This document shows positions 18,363 through 27,260 of a stretch of 57,665 nucleotides of DNA, one piece after another. The stretch is taken from the NCBI RefSeq assembly GCF_002899695.1, contig NZ_PPEL01000009.1, positions 1-57,665 of the forward strand, given 5' to 3'. The DNA is from Rubneribacter badeniensis (GTDB lineage Bacteria > Actinomycetota > Coriobacteriia > Coriobacteriales > Eggerthellaceae). The translations under genes were made by a program, and so were the position numbers. Numbering within the stretch: the stretch's first letter is position 1; each line of letters starts with the position of its first letter. The notes beneath the pieces are model-generated. The model was not told the origin of the DNA and did not search any database. It worked only from the letters and a program-made list of their open reading frames with translations.

Positions 18363-19346
18363 TCACGAAACGAACAGCAGCACGCCCTGAACCGCCTGCA
18401 GCGCCGCCGGACTGACGAGCGCGGCATGCAAACCCGCCGCCAGCACAAGAAACCGCAGCGTGAACCCGCCCACAAGCGCGCACGCCGCACCGCCCACCGG
18501 CACGGCGGGCACCAACGCCGCATCTTTCTTTCGCTTCGCCGTCGCCACCTGAACAAGAGCCGCCAAAAACGGGCCGACCAACCCTACAGCCACCACGAGC
18601 GCCCAGAACTGCATGCTCAACGGGCCACTCACAAGCAGCCCGGACGCCAAAGCCTCGTCGGCGCCCGAGCCCTGCATGGTCGTCAAAAACGCCGCAAGCA
18701 CGACGGCCTCGATAGCCACCAAGCACAGCACCGTCCATTCGAGGGCCGTGCGTAGGCCGTGCGCGCCTTCATCCTTCTCCAGCACCGCAGCGAACACCGA
18801 CACCGCCGCCACGCCCGTATCCAGCGCCGAAACCGTGAACAGCGCCGGCAGAAGCCAGGTTCCCCACAAAGGGATGGCCGGAGCCGCACTCAGCAGCACG
18901 CCCGTGTACGCCGCAACCGCAAGCGAGCACGGGATGCCCACGATGGCCAGCACCTTGTTGATGCCCGCCCGCGCGCGTCCGAGCGGCTTGCACACCTTGC
19001 CCAGCCAGTCGGCCAGCTTGTCCGTGGTGAACAGCGCGCTCAGCACGAACACGACGAACGTCACCAGCAGAAGCCAGGCGCCTATGGTCATCCAAGACGA
19101 CCCGTTGACGAAGCTCTTGAACAGGATCATGGCCTGGAAGGGCTTCTCCACTTCGGACACCAGCGCCAACAGGCCTATGGCCAAAGCGGCCACAGCCGTC
19201 CACACGCCGCCCGTCACGGTTTTCTTGAACCGGTCGGGCTTCACCAGGTGCAGGATGGACACTGTCAGAAACGCTCCGGCGCTCAGACCGCCAAGGAACA
19301 GGTAGATCGCCGGCAGCCAGCTCCAGGTCGTCTGCAACTCAACCAT
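18363..19346 (-). CDS. NrfD/PsrC-family membrane anchor of operon 2
   Basis: This 327-residue membrane protein has eight to nine hydrophobic helices, beginning with WLPAIYLFLGGLSAGAFLTVSI (about 10-31), the usual NrfD opening. The loop PLWGTWLLPALFTVSALDTGVA (about 165) is also typical. It should anchor the ferredoxin and molybdopterin subunits at the membrane and exchange electrons with menaquinone. The start follows AAAGGAGG. It resembles the orphan NrfD at 12993 more closely (PLWAS-PWLPALFVVSALSCGVA in that protein) than the anchor of operon 1. Confidence 0.9.
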   Translation of the reverse strand: MVELQTTWSWLPAIYLFLGGLSAGAFLTVSILHLVKPDRFKKTVTGGVWTAVAALAIGLLALVSEVEKPFQAMILFKSFVNGSSWMTIGAWLLLVTFVVFVLSALFTTDKLADWLGKVCKPLGRARAGINKVLAIVGIPCSLAVAAYTGVLLSAAPAIPLWGTWLLPALFTVSALDTGVAAVSVFAAVLEKDEGAHGLRTALEWTVLCLVAIEAVVLAAFLTTMQGSGADEALASGLLVSGPLSMQFWALVVAVGLVGPFLAALVQVATAKRKKDAALVPAVPVGGAACALVGGFTLRFLVLAAGLHAALVSPAALQAVQGVLLFVS

Positions 19347-19417
19347 GGATGAACCTCCTTTCCGTCTTTCTCACCGGGGACGCGCCGCCCACGGCGGCAC
19401 GTCCCAGCGCCGAGTTG

Positions 19418-19945
19418 TCACGACACGAAGACCGAGGGGTTCGCCGCAGCCGCGCCCATCTGCTTCGCTGTCTTGCCGGACACCTTCTCAGCCAGCTCTT
19501 CCATCGTCCCGAATTGCAGCGCCTTGGTGGGACACGTCGCCACGCAGTGGGGCGTATCGCCCGGCGTCACGCCGTTGCCGATGCAGCAATCGCATTTGTC
19601 CATGCCCTCGTCGGTGTACTGGGGCACGCCGAACGGACAGGCGAAGAAGCAGTAGTGGCACCCGATGCACTTCTCCTTGTCCACCACCACGATGCCGTCC
19701 TCGCCACGCTTCGAGATGGCGCCCGCAGGACATACCGCGGCGCACGCGGGCTCGGCGCAGTGCATGCACGACATCGACACGAACGTGCGCGTGACGTTCG
19801 GGAACGTGCCGCTTTCCACCTCGTGCACCTTGCGGCGCGCGATGGTGCCCGCCTTGATGCCGTTCCATTGCTTGCACGCCACCTCGCACGCCCAGCATTT
19901 GATACAGCGCTCGGTGTCCATATAAAAGCCGTATTGCTTCGCCAT
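19418..19945 (-). CDS. Four-cluster 4Fe-4S ferredoxin subunit of operon 2
   Basis: This 175-residue electron-transfer subunit has cysteine groups CIKCWACEVACKQW (about 14-27), CMHCAEPACAAVCPAGA, CIGCHYCFFACPFG, and CDCCIGNGVTPGDTPHCVATCP. That is the DmsB-like set for four 4Fe-4S clusters. It starts 2 bases after the stop of the catalytic gene, with GGAGGG inside the end of that gene, so it is tightly coupled in translation. The final 20 residues are Ala-rich. Confidence 0.93.
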   Translation of the reverse strand: MAKQYGFYMDTERCIKCWACEVACKQWNGIKAGTIARRKVHEVESGTFPNVTRTFVSMSCMHCAEPACAAVCPAGAISKRGEDGIVVVDKEKCIGCHYCFFACPFGVPQYTDEGMDKCDCCIGNGVTPGDTPHCVATCPTKALQFGTMEELAEKVSGKTAKQMGAAAANPSVFVS

Positions 19946-19947
19946 GG

Positions 19948-22365
19948 CTAGTTACCCTCCTCCAGCTTGCTGATCTTCACGAGCGTCTGCTTCGACATGG
20001 CCGAGTTGAACGGGTCGAAATTGGCCAGCTCGGCATCGTAGAGCACGTTGATCTCGCTGCCGCCATCCAGGTGATCGTAGCCGGGCAGGTCAAGCTCCTC
20101 GCACGGCTGCCACCATCCGCGACGCGACATGAGCACGTCGGGGGCGATGCTCTCAAGGTAACGCGCGACCATCTTCACCCAGCCGTGGGGCGACTCGATC
20201 TTCACCCAGTCGCCGTCGGCGATGCCGTATTGCTTGGCCGTGGCCGGGTTGATCTTCACCCAGGGATACGGCTGCAGCTCGCGCAGGTAGGGCACATCAA
20301 CGTAATAGCTGTGGTTGCACAGGCGGTACGCATGCACGTCGGAAATGACGAGCGGGTACTCCTCGGCGATGTCGGGCGTGCCCGCGATGCTCTCTGCCGG
20401 CCCGTTGTACACGGGAAGCGGCGAGATCGTTCCGGTGTCGTCGCAGTTCGGCTTGTTGCCGATCCACTCGTTGTAGCACTGCACCTTGCCGCCCGGCAAA
20501 CTGGCGAACATCTTCTCGTAGTCCTGGTACTTCGGCTCCGTCGGCTTCGCGCCGTCGGTGCGCTCCACGAAGATGCCCTTGTTCGCGGCGCGCAGCTCCT
20601 CCAGATCGATGCCCGAGCCGTCCAACTGCTCGCGCAGGCAGGCGTCCATGTCGCCGTTCCAGAAATCCTCGCCGTAACCCATGCGCACGGCCAGATCGAG
20701 GTAGTACTCCCAATCGGAACGCGATTCGCCCATCGGCTCGGCGATCTTCTGGTTGATGGCGATGAACGTGCCGTCGGCGCTGTTCTTCGTGCCGAACTGG
20801 TAGCTGCTCTCGTAGTTCGTGCACGCCGGCAGCACGTAGTCGGCGAAATCGCACGACGAGTTCCACTGCGTGTCCATCACCACGTAGAAGTCGAGCTTCT
20901 TCAAAGCCTCCTCAACCTTCTTGGGCTGGCGCGTGGCCGAAAGCGGGTTCGACGACTGCCCGAAGATGCAGCGCAGCGGATAGGGGTCCTCCGTGAGAAT
21001 GCTCATGATGCCTTTGAAGTAAGCCGTCGTGGGGCCGGACTCCTGCGTCTCCATCGTCTGGAACCAGCGCGGGGTCTCGGGACCCACGAGGTCGGACACG
21101 CCGGCCATGAAGCCGTTCTTCTCGTCCTCCTCCGTTTTCGGAAGCTTGTCGGTCAGTACATCGATACTCTTCGTCTTGATAAGCGATGGAGGCGCCACCA
21201 TGCCGGCTCCACCGCCGCCCGCGATGCCGAGGTTGCCGGTGATGGCCTCGATCAGGCACGCGCACGCCACGGTCCAATGGCCGTCGTTTTGCTGGTCGCC
21301 GATGCCGTTGCCAATGTTGATGCCCATGGGCTTGACGGTGCCCATAAGACGCGCCACCTCGTAGATCTGCTCGACGGGAATGCCCGTGATGGGCGAGGCC
21401 CATTCGGGCGTGTACTGCTTCATATGCTCGGCCAGCTGGTCGAAGCCGTTGCACCAATTCTCAACGAAGTCGTGGTCGTACAGGTCCTCTTCGATGATGA
21501 CGTTCAGGATGGCCATGGCCAGCGCGCCGTCCGTGCCGGGACGCACCGGCACCCAGATGTCGGCCTTCGCCGCCAACCCGTCCTGCATGGGACGGATGTC
21601 GATGACCTTGAGGCCCTTCTCGATGGCGTTGAGCCGCGCATACGGATTGCCTTGGTTGATGGCCGAGTTCTCGCTGTTGTAGCCCCACACCACCAAAAGC
21701 TTCGTCTTGTCGAGCTGTCCCGGAGCCGTGTCGGTGGCCTGGGCATGGGCCGGACCGCCGATGGTGACGAGACGGCTGAACATGCGCTGCGAGTTGCAGA
21801 TGGCGCTGTGCATATAGTTCGGGCTGCCATGCACGTTCAGGAAACGGCGGCCCATCGTGCCGAGCACCGCGTAGAACTGCGGGGACAGCACGCCGTAGGA
21901 CTTGGCGCCGTACTGCTCCTTCTGCTCGAGCAGCTTGGCGGCGATGGCGTCCATGGCCTCGTCCCACGTGCAGCGCTCGAACTTCCCCTCGCCCTTCTCA
22001 CCCACGCGCTTCATCGGGTACAGCAGACGCCCCGGCGCGTACAGCACGGCCATGGCGGCGTTGCCCTTGGCGCAAAGGCTGCGGCTGCCGCGACCCCAGT
22101 TGTTGCCGGCCTCGGGGTTGCCCTCGACGTTCGTCCAGCGACCGTCCTTTATGTAGCACAGCGTCGAGCAGTGCGTGCGGGCCGGACCGCACATCTGGCA
22201 CCATGCGTGACGCACCTCGGCTTCCCCCGCTTCAACGGCGGGCGCCCCGGCAGAACTCGGTTCGAGCGTTTCCTGGCCCGCACAGCCTGAAAGCGCGGCC
22301 GTCGCGCCAAGAGCCGCCGTCCCTTGCAGAAACGCGCGCCTTGTCAGCTTTCCTTCTTTCGCCAT
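19948..22365 (-). CDS. Tat-exported molybdopterin oxidoreductase with a probable Cys molybdenum ligand
   Basis: This 805-residue enzyme has a twin-arginine signal TRRAFLQGTAALGATAALSGC (residues 8-28) ending in a lipobox-like LSGC, so it may be a Tat lipoprotein. Cysteines for the 4Fe-4S cluster are at 56, 59, 66, 70 and 98. The block GSPNYMHSAICNSQ puts Cys190 at the usual molybdenum-ligand position, as in PsrA/PhsA, acetylene hydratase and transhydroxylase. The cluster motif also resembles catechol dehydroxylase-type enzymes of gut Eggerthellaceae, by memory only. The ATG at 22365 follows AGGAGGAG; a longer frame to 22491 is less likely. The substrate is unknown. Confidence 0.92.
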   Translation of the reverse strand: MAKEGKLTRRAFLQGTAALGATAALSGCAGQETLEPSSAGAPAVEAGEAEVRHAWCQMCGPARTHCSTLCYIKDGRWTNVEGNPEAGNNWGRGSRSLCAKGNAAMAVLYAPGRLLYPMKRVGEKGEGKFERCTWDEAMDAIAAKLLEQKEQYGAKSYGVLSPQFYAVLGTMGRRFLNVHGSPNYMHSAICNSQRMFSRLVTIGGPAHAQATDTAPGQLDKTKLLVVWGYNSENSAINQGNPYARLNAIEKGLKVIDIRPMQDGLAAKADIWVPVRPGTDGALAMAILNVIIEEDLYDHDFVENWCNGFDQLAEHMKQYTPEWASPITGIPVEQIYEVARLMGTVKPMGINIGNGIGDQQNDGHWTVACACLIEAITGNLGIAGGGGAGMVAPPSLIKTKSIDVLTDKLPKTEEDEKNGFMAGVSDLVGPETPRWFQTMETQESGPTTAYFKGIMSILTEDPYPLRCIFGQSSNPLSATRQPKKVEEALKKLDFYVVMDTQWNSSCDFADYVLPACTNYESSYQFGTKNSADGTFIAINQKIAEPMGESRSDWEYYLDLAVRMGYGEDFWNGDMDACLREQLDGSGIDLEELRAANKGIFVERTDGAKPTEPKYQDYEKMFASLPGGKVQCYNEWIGNKPNCDDTGTISPLPVYNGPAESIAGTPDIAEEYPLVISDVHAYRLCNHSYYVDVPYLRELQPYPWVKINPATAKQYGIADGDWVKIESPHGWVKMVARYLESIAPDVLMSRRGWWQPCEELDLPGYDHLDGGSEINVLYDAELANFDPFNSAMSKQTLVKISKLEEGN

Positions 22366-23274
22366 GCCTTCTCCTCCTATCCTCGTCTTACCCGAAAGCC
22401 CGCAACCTCTTTCGCGCGAGCCCGATCGCCCAGCATCGCTCCGCGCACCTTGCATTCTCGACTCTTGCGGTTTCCCCGCCGCAAAAGACATGGCTTCGCC
22501 CTTCCTCGCAGCCAGAGGCCCTGCAATGCGAATATGGACAATGATTGAAACGTCAGATGCGACCGATGCGAATCAGAATCCCACTCTCATAGAACCAACT
22601 CCCCCGAGCCTCCCCCGGCCCTTCAGTTGTCTAATTGAACTATTGTCATAGTGTCATAGTGTTTTATTTTAATCAAGAGGAAAGATTATCCTATTTTGTA
22701 GATAAAGGAGGGCTTCGGGGAAGCGAATAGAGGGTGGGGTGCGCCTATAGAGCCACGGTGCCCGCCGACACCTTTTCTTTCCCCGCACGAAACGGCTCTT
22801 GCGACAAACCCGGAGGAAGCACGCGGCCCGCATTGCGTCGTCCGATCCATGCCGCCCGCACGACCCAACCCACTCCGCACCGTGCGGCCCGCGCCGCACC
22901 ATCCTCCCCACCCAACACGCCGTCAGCCCTGCGGATCCGCATCGGCGCCGATCGGCTGTCAGAACGCCTTTGGCCTGCAGAAGATGGACCGGCGAACCTC
23001 TCTGTGCGCCCGCAAGGCAGACCGGCACGACGGTCTGCCGTTTCGCTTCACCCCCTCTTTTTTGCTCGGTTGCAGAAAACGAAGCACAGCCGCTTCTCGT
23101 TGGAATTTCCCGCAACCTGCGGTTGCGGCATCTGAGAACTGGAACGATGCAAGCCCGCACAACGAAAGCCGCAACGATGCGAGAGCCCTTTCGCCCCGGA
23201 GCCCCGAACTTCGCCGAAGCAAAACGGCAGCAGGAAGCGGACGAAAGTCCGCAGCGAGGCACGGCGCACCGGGT
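22366..23274. other. Intergenic region upstream of molybdoenzyme operon 2, no gene
   Basis: The first 340 bases hold the operator boxes of operon 2 (see 22644-22704). Further right are two perfect hairpins: GGCAGACCG/CGGTCTGCC at 23016-23039, and CCGCAACC/GGTTGCGG at 23110-23128. Open frames here lack ribosome sites and protein features. A small RNA cannot be excluded. Confidence 0.45.
22644..22704. promoter_or_regulatory. TGTCATAG repeats and TATCCTATTTTG box upstream of molybdoenzyme operon 2
   Basis: TGTCATAG occurs twice in tandem at 22644-22651 and 22652-22659. TATCCTATTTTGTAGATA follows at 22687-22704 in an AT-rich island. Both elements have relatives upstream of operon 1 (TGTCATA at 10330-10336, the box at 10356-10373), but the spacing between them differs. 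Confidence 0.55.
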
Positions 23275-23445
23275 TTCGTGGCGGGTTTTGACGGAAAACC
23301 GCCATAGCATCCGCAGCGCGTTTTCCCCTGCGCGGTACATTGCTTTCGTTTCCCCAAGTCGCACGACACTGAAAAGGAGGCGCTTCAAACGCGTCCCCCT
23401 TTTGCCCTTTCGCGATAGCGGATTTCCGTCAAAACCTGCCACGAA
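23275..23445. repeat. Imperfect inverted-repeat element, copy C (34-bp arms, 103-bp centre)
   Basis: The arms at 23275-23308 and 23412-23445 match at 30 of 34 positions when one is reverse complemented; they contain GGTTTTGACGGAAA and TTCGTGGC. The size and spacing resemble elements A and B (11158 and 33740). The sequence, however, shares only the short GCCACGAA core with them, and in opposite orientation relative to the centre. It lies just past the stop of the UbiB gene. Confidence 0.65.
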
Positions 23446-23494
23446 CGACCGATTCCCGCGCGCAACCGCCGCGCAAAAGCCAAAGCCGTCGGCG

Positions 23495-25150
23495 TCACAG
23501 CTTCCGGCGGCTGATGTCGAGGATCACCCACACGCTGAGGATGGCAGCGCCCAGGTAGCCGAAAAACGCGAGTACGGGCACGCCGAGCAGCCGCGGCTCC
23601 ATGGACGACAGCGACAGCATGCTCGAGCCGATGAACAGCCCGGCGATGATGATGCCGATGGTCAGCCGGTTGATGATCTTCGCGAGCTTCGAAAGCGGCG
23701 CCTCGCTGCCCAGAACCTCCATGTTCATCTTGAGCTGCCCGCGCGTGAGCATCTTGAGCGCCTCGCCCGAGAACCGCGCCGCGTCGAGCATGCCCTTCGA
23801 TGACGAGCGCAGTGAAAGGGCGAGGTCCTCCATTGCCTGCGCCAGCTCGCCGCGCACGCTCTTCGAGCGCTGGATGTGCGCGTTGATGATGGACACGACG
23901 TTGTCGTTGGGGATGAACGGGGCGATGGTGCCCTCGAGCGTCACGATGCCGCGCGAGACGCTTGTGATGGACGCGGGCAACGTCACCTTGCACGAGCGCG
24001 TGAGCAAAAGGATGTCGTTGAGGAACATGCCGATGTCGATGTCGGCCACGTCGCAGGAGCCGTAATCCGAAAGCAGCAGATCGAGGTCGGCCAAGAAGCG
24101 CGTGTGGTCGATGACGCTGTTGTCCTTCGCGATGGCGAAGGACAACAGCGCGTCTTTGAGCTCGGCAGCACTCTCCATGCCCACGGCCTCGATGATGCCG
24201 CCGAACCCGGCGCGGTCGCGCGGCGAAAGACGGCCCATGATGCCCAGGTCGATGTAGACGATCTTCCCGTTGCGGATGAGGAGGTTGCCCGGGTGAGGAT
24301 CGGCGTGGAAGAACCCGTGGTCGAGGATTTGCGTGGCGTAGTTGTCGAGGATCTTCTGGCCGATCTCCTCAAGGTCGTAGCCCGCCTCGCGCAGCCGATC
24401 GACGGCCATGATGGGGATGCCGTCGACGTACTCCATCACCAGCACGTACTCGCCGCACAATTCCGGGTACACCTTCGGACAGTCGATGAACGCCACGTCT
24501 TCGTTCAGCCGCGCGAACTCCTCCAGGTTGGCGGCCTCGCGCGCGAAGTCCGTCTCCTCCAGAAACGTGGCCCACAGCTCCTCCACCACGTCGCGCAAAT
24601 CGAGCATTTGCTCGTCTTTCATGAAGCGCGACGCCTGGCGCGCCACCATGCGCATGATGTCGATGTCCTGCGCCATCGTGGCCTTCACGCCGGGGCGCTG
24701 GATCTTCACGGCCACCGTCTCGCCCGTCGCGAGGCGCGCCTTGTGCACCTGTGCCAACGACGCGCTGCCCAAAGGCGTGGGGTCGATGGCGTCGAACACA
24801 TCGCCGCGCGCGTCGCCGTATATCTCGTCGAGCGCGGCCAGGATCTGCTCGAACGGCAGCGGGTCGCATTCGGTTTGCAGCTTCGCCAACTCGTCGCAGT
24901 ACGCTTTCGGCAATATCTCCGAGCGCGTGGACAGCGTCTGGCCGATCTTCACGAAGCTCGGGCCCAGATCCTCCAACATCGCGCGAAACTCCTCGGGAGA
25001 GAAGCCTTTGAGGAAATGGTGCTTCTGCACTATGGCGTAGATCTCCCGCAGACGGCGCATGCGCGTCTTGCGGCTCAGGTTGAACCGACCCTCGGGATCG
25101 ACCTCGGCACCTGAGCTGAAGAAGTATTTGAGCAGGGTGTTCTCCACCAT
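23495..25150 (-). CDS. UbiB/ABC1 (AarF) family atypical protein kinase-like protein
   Basis: This 551-residue member of the UbiB/COQ8 family has the signatures LGPSFVKIGQTLSTR (about 67-81, the KxGQ motif), ASLAQVHKARL (about 129), AVKIQRPG (about 146), HADPHPGN (about 295) and YIDLGIMG (about 312). Two hydrophobic helices at the C-terminus anchor it to the membrane. The family supports quinone or lipid homeostasis through ATPase activity; an anaerobe with menaquinone-linked reductases fits this. The gene is paired with the phasin-like gene 47 bases upstream. Confidence 0.92.
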   Translation of the reverse strand: MVENTLLKYFFSSGAEVDPEGRFNLSRKTRMRRLREIYAIVQKHHFLKGFSPEEFRAMLEDLGPSFVKIGQTLSTRSEILPKAYCDELAKLQTECDPLPFEQILAALDEIYGDARGDVFDAIDPTPLGSASLAQVHKARLATGETVAVKIQRPGVKATMAQDIDIMRMVARQASRFMKDEQMLDLRDVVEELWATFLEETDFAREAANLEEFARLNEDVAFIDCPKVYPELCGEYVLVMEYVDGIPIMAVDRLREAGYDLEEIGQKILDNYATQILDHGFFHADPHPGNLLIRNGKIVYIDLGIMGRLSPRDRAGFGGIIEAVGMESAAELKDALLSFAIAKDNSVIDHTRFLADLDLLLSDYGSCDVADIDIGMFLNDILLLTRSCKVTLPASITSVSRGIVTLEGTIAPFIPNDNVVSIINAHIQRSKSVRGELAQAMEDLALSLRSSSKGMLDAARFSGEALKMLTRGQLKMNMEVLGSEAPLSKLAKIINRLTIGIIIAGLFIGSSMLSLSSMEPRLLGVPVLAFFGYLGAAILSVWVILDISRRKL

Positions 25151-25197
25151 CGGCTACCGCACGGCCCCTTTCGCGGCCCGAAGGCGCAGCTCCCTTC

Positions 25198-25596
25198 CTA
25201 GCTGCACGGCTGCACCGGTTCCACCGGGGTCTGCGCAGCCCCGGACGCAGCGGGATCGTCGGACGTCTCGACCGCGGACGCGTCGCCCACCTCGGCTCCC
25301 GCCTTCTCCTGCGCGTCGACGCGCGCGGCGATCTCGGCCGCCTTCGCGGCGAACTCCGCGCGCTCCTCGGGCGTCATGGCCGCCATGCGGGCCTCGAGCG
25401 CGTCGTAGCGCACCGTGGCGACCGCCTGCTCGGCCTTGTGCTTGAGCTCGGTGTTGATCTGCCTGCCCTGATCGACCGTGAGCTCGCCTTTGGAGATGAG
25501 CTGGTCGACCAGCTCCTTGGTCTTCTCGCCCGTGATGGCCATCGCGCCGACGCCGGCCAAGAAGATGTCTTTGAATCCGTCGCTGAGGTAAGCCAT
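25198..25596 (-). CDS. Phasin-like helical protein
   Basis: This 132-residue protein opens with MAYLSDGFKDIFLAGVGAMAITGEKTKELVDQLISKGELT, a pattern shared with phasin/PhaF-type proteins often found beside UbiB genes. A predicted long amphipathic helix runs to about residue 90. A Glu/Ala-rich disordered tail ends in a single Cys two residues from the C-terminus. The ATG at 25596 has AAAGGAGG upstream. There is no polyhydroxyalkanoate gene in the window, so granule binding is not implied; a regulatory or scaffolding role for UbiB is a guess from proximity. Confidence 0.75.
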   Translation of the reverse strand: MAYLSDGFKDIFLAGVGAMAITGEKTKELVDQLISKGELTVDQGRQINTELKHKAEQAVATVRYDALEARMAAMTPEERAEFAAKAAEIAARVDAQEKAGAEVGDASAVETSDDPAASGAAQTPVEPVQPCS

Positions 25597-25718
25597 GAAA
25601 GCCTCCTTTGACTGCGGCCATCCACCGGATGCGGACGGCTTGTGACCATGATGCACCAAATCGGGCGAAAGGGCAATGCGCATGTGCGCGTCGATGCGGA
25701 AGAGCGCCGAAATGAAAA

Positions 25719-25791
25719 GGGGCCGCCAAGTCGACGTCGACTCGGCCCCGCCCGCACGCGCGAAAGGGGCCGCCCTCCGAAGGGGCGGCCC
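25719..25791 (-). terminator. Two tandem hairpin terminators after the EamA transporter gene
   Basis: Read on the minus strand, GGGCCGCCC/GGGCGGCCC (25767-25791) is followed by CTTTC. GGGGCCG/CGGCCCC with an inner AGTCGACGTCGACT palindrome (25719-25749) is followed by TTTTC. They insulate the phasin-UbiB pair from the transporter gene. Confidence 0.7.
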
Positions 25792-25882
25792 TGCAAACCC
25801 GGAACTCAAACGAAGCCCCTCCCCGATGCGGCAGACTCGGCACTCCACCTGCCGACCGGACGCCCAGTCCCACTGAAGCGCG

Positions 25883-26902
25883 CTATGCGGTCCGATCCGC
25901 GGCGAGAGAGCGGCGCTCGGGCAGCGGAAGCGCCACCTGCGGCAGCTCGACCGCTTTCGAGGCGGCCTCCGCATGCGCCCCGGAGGCGGGCGCATGCGCG
26001 AGGCAGTCGTCGGCGTCAGCCGCCCGACGCCCCTCCAGCCACGTGGCGGCGACGACACCGGCCACGATGACGGCGGCGCCGGCAAGCCCCGTCATCGAAA
26101 GCGTCTCCCCCAAGATGACGAACGAGAACAGCGCCGTGAACACCGGCTCACCCGTCAGAAGCAACGACACGGTGGAGGACGGGAGCGCGGACAGCGCCAC
26201 GTTTTGCAGGAAGAACGTGAGGCAGGTGCTCAGAAGCGCGAGGAACGCGACAACGCCCCACGCCATGGGCTGCACGGACGCCACGTCCATCGGCGGCTCG
26301 AAAGCCAATGCGCAGATAAGCGCGATGACGAACGAGGCCCCTATCTGCGTGCCGGCGATCGTCGCGGCATCGAGCCTTTCAAGACCGCGCTCGCCGAACA
26401 CGAGCGCGCCCGCCAACGTCATCGACGACAGCAGCGCAAGCGCCTCCCCCCAGCCAAACGACGGCGCGCCGCCGTTCGCGCACAGCAGGTACAGCCCCGC
26501 CACGACCGCCCCTTGGAACGGAAGGAACGCGAACGGGTAGCGGCTGCGGTTCACGATCGACGACAGCAGCGGAGCGAACACCACGGGCAGCGCCACGAGG
26601 AAGCCCACGTTCGTGGCGGTGGTCAGATCGAGCGCCACGTTGCAGGTGATGAACGACAGCGCCATGCACAGCGCGGCCGGCAGCCAATCGCGCACGCACA
26701 CCGAGCGCAGCTGACGCACGATGCGCGGGCCCAGGAACAGGCCGAACACGAGCGCGGCAAGGCCGAAGCGGACAACGAGGCACCACAGCGGCGTGATGCT
26801 CTCGTAGGCGAGCTTCGTGATGGCGCTTCCCGAGCCGAAGATGACGGTCTGCAGCACCACGCAGGCCACGAACGGCCAACGAGCGGACGAGCGGCGAGCC
26901 AT
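25883..26902 (-). CDS. EamA/DMT-superfamily transporter
   Basis: This 339-residue membrane protein has ten hydrophobic helices in two EamA repeats: about 10-145, and about 155-290 with GEPVFTALFSFVILGETLS near 250, a hallmark of the family. The C-terminal 50 residues are hydrophilic. EamA proteins export or import small metabolites such as amino acids or purines; the substrate is not predictable here. It is transcribed divergently from the LysR-type regulator at 27261, which is its likely controller. Confidence 0.9.
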   Translation of the reverse strand: MARRSSARWPFVACVVLQTVIFGSGSAITKLAYESITPLWCLVVRFGLAALVFGLFLGPRIVRQLRSVCVRDWLPAALCMALSFITCNVALDLTTATNVGFLVALPVVFAPLLSSIVNRSRYPFAFLPFQGAVVAGLYLLCANGGAPSFGWGEALALLSSMTLAGALVFGERGLERLDAATIAGTQIGASFVIALICALAFEPPMDVASVQPMAWGVVAFLALLSTCLTFFLQNVALSALPSSTVSLLLTGEPVFTALFSFVILGETLSMTGLAGAAVIVAGVVAATWLEGRRAADADDCLAHAPASGAHAEAASKAVELPQVALPLPERRSLAADRTA

Positions 26903-27260
26903 ACGGGCCTCCTTTCGAGCGGACGGCGCAAGACGACCATGCCCCGCGCGGGACCGCGTTCACGTTGAAATCGGATTCGTCCGTCATGGTAGTGCTTCCC
27001 CGCATCAAAGTAAAACGAGAATATCTTTAAAGAAATTAAAGAAATACTTGTTATACCTGGTCACAATCATTGCAAAACAAGTCAGGTTGAGCCATCATGG
27101 ACAAAGTCGCCAAGGGTTCAGGAACCGAGATGCGCACAGGCAAAAGGCGCGCACCTCGAACCCCGCCGCACCCATCGCGCAGCGAGGGAGCGCGAACGCC
27201 TCCCGCTTCACCGAGCGCCCCCCCCCCGAGCGCCCCCGGCACGATAAGAGAGGGCAGACC
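26903..27260. promoter_or_regulatory. Divergent control region between EamA transporter and LysR regulator
   Basis: An AT-rich island at about 27005-27070 contains the perfect palindrome TCTTTAAAGA (27024-27033), followed at once by a related AAATTAAAGAAAT. This is a reasonable site for the LysR-type regulator. A TTATACC stretch at 27051-27057 could be a -10 for the regulator gene. No gene is seen in the remaining GC-rich part. Confidence 0.45.

Noticed and set aside
22366-22491. Longer N-terminus for the second molybdopterin enzyme
   Set aside because: It would place 42 extra residues before the Tat signal; the internal ATG has an excellent AGGAGGAG site directly before the signal peptide.
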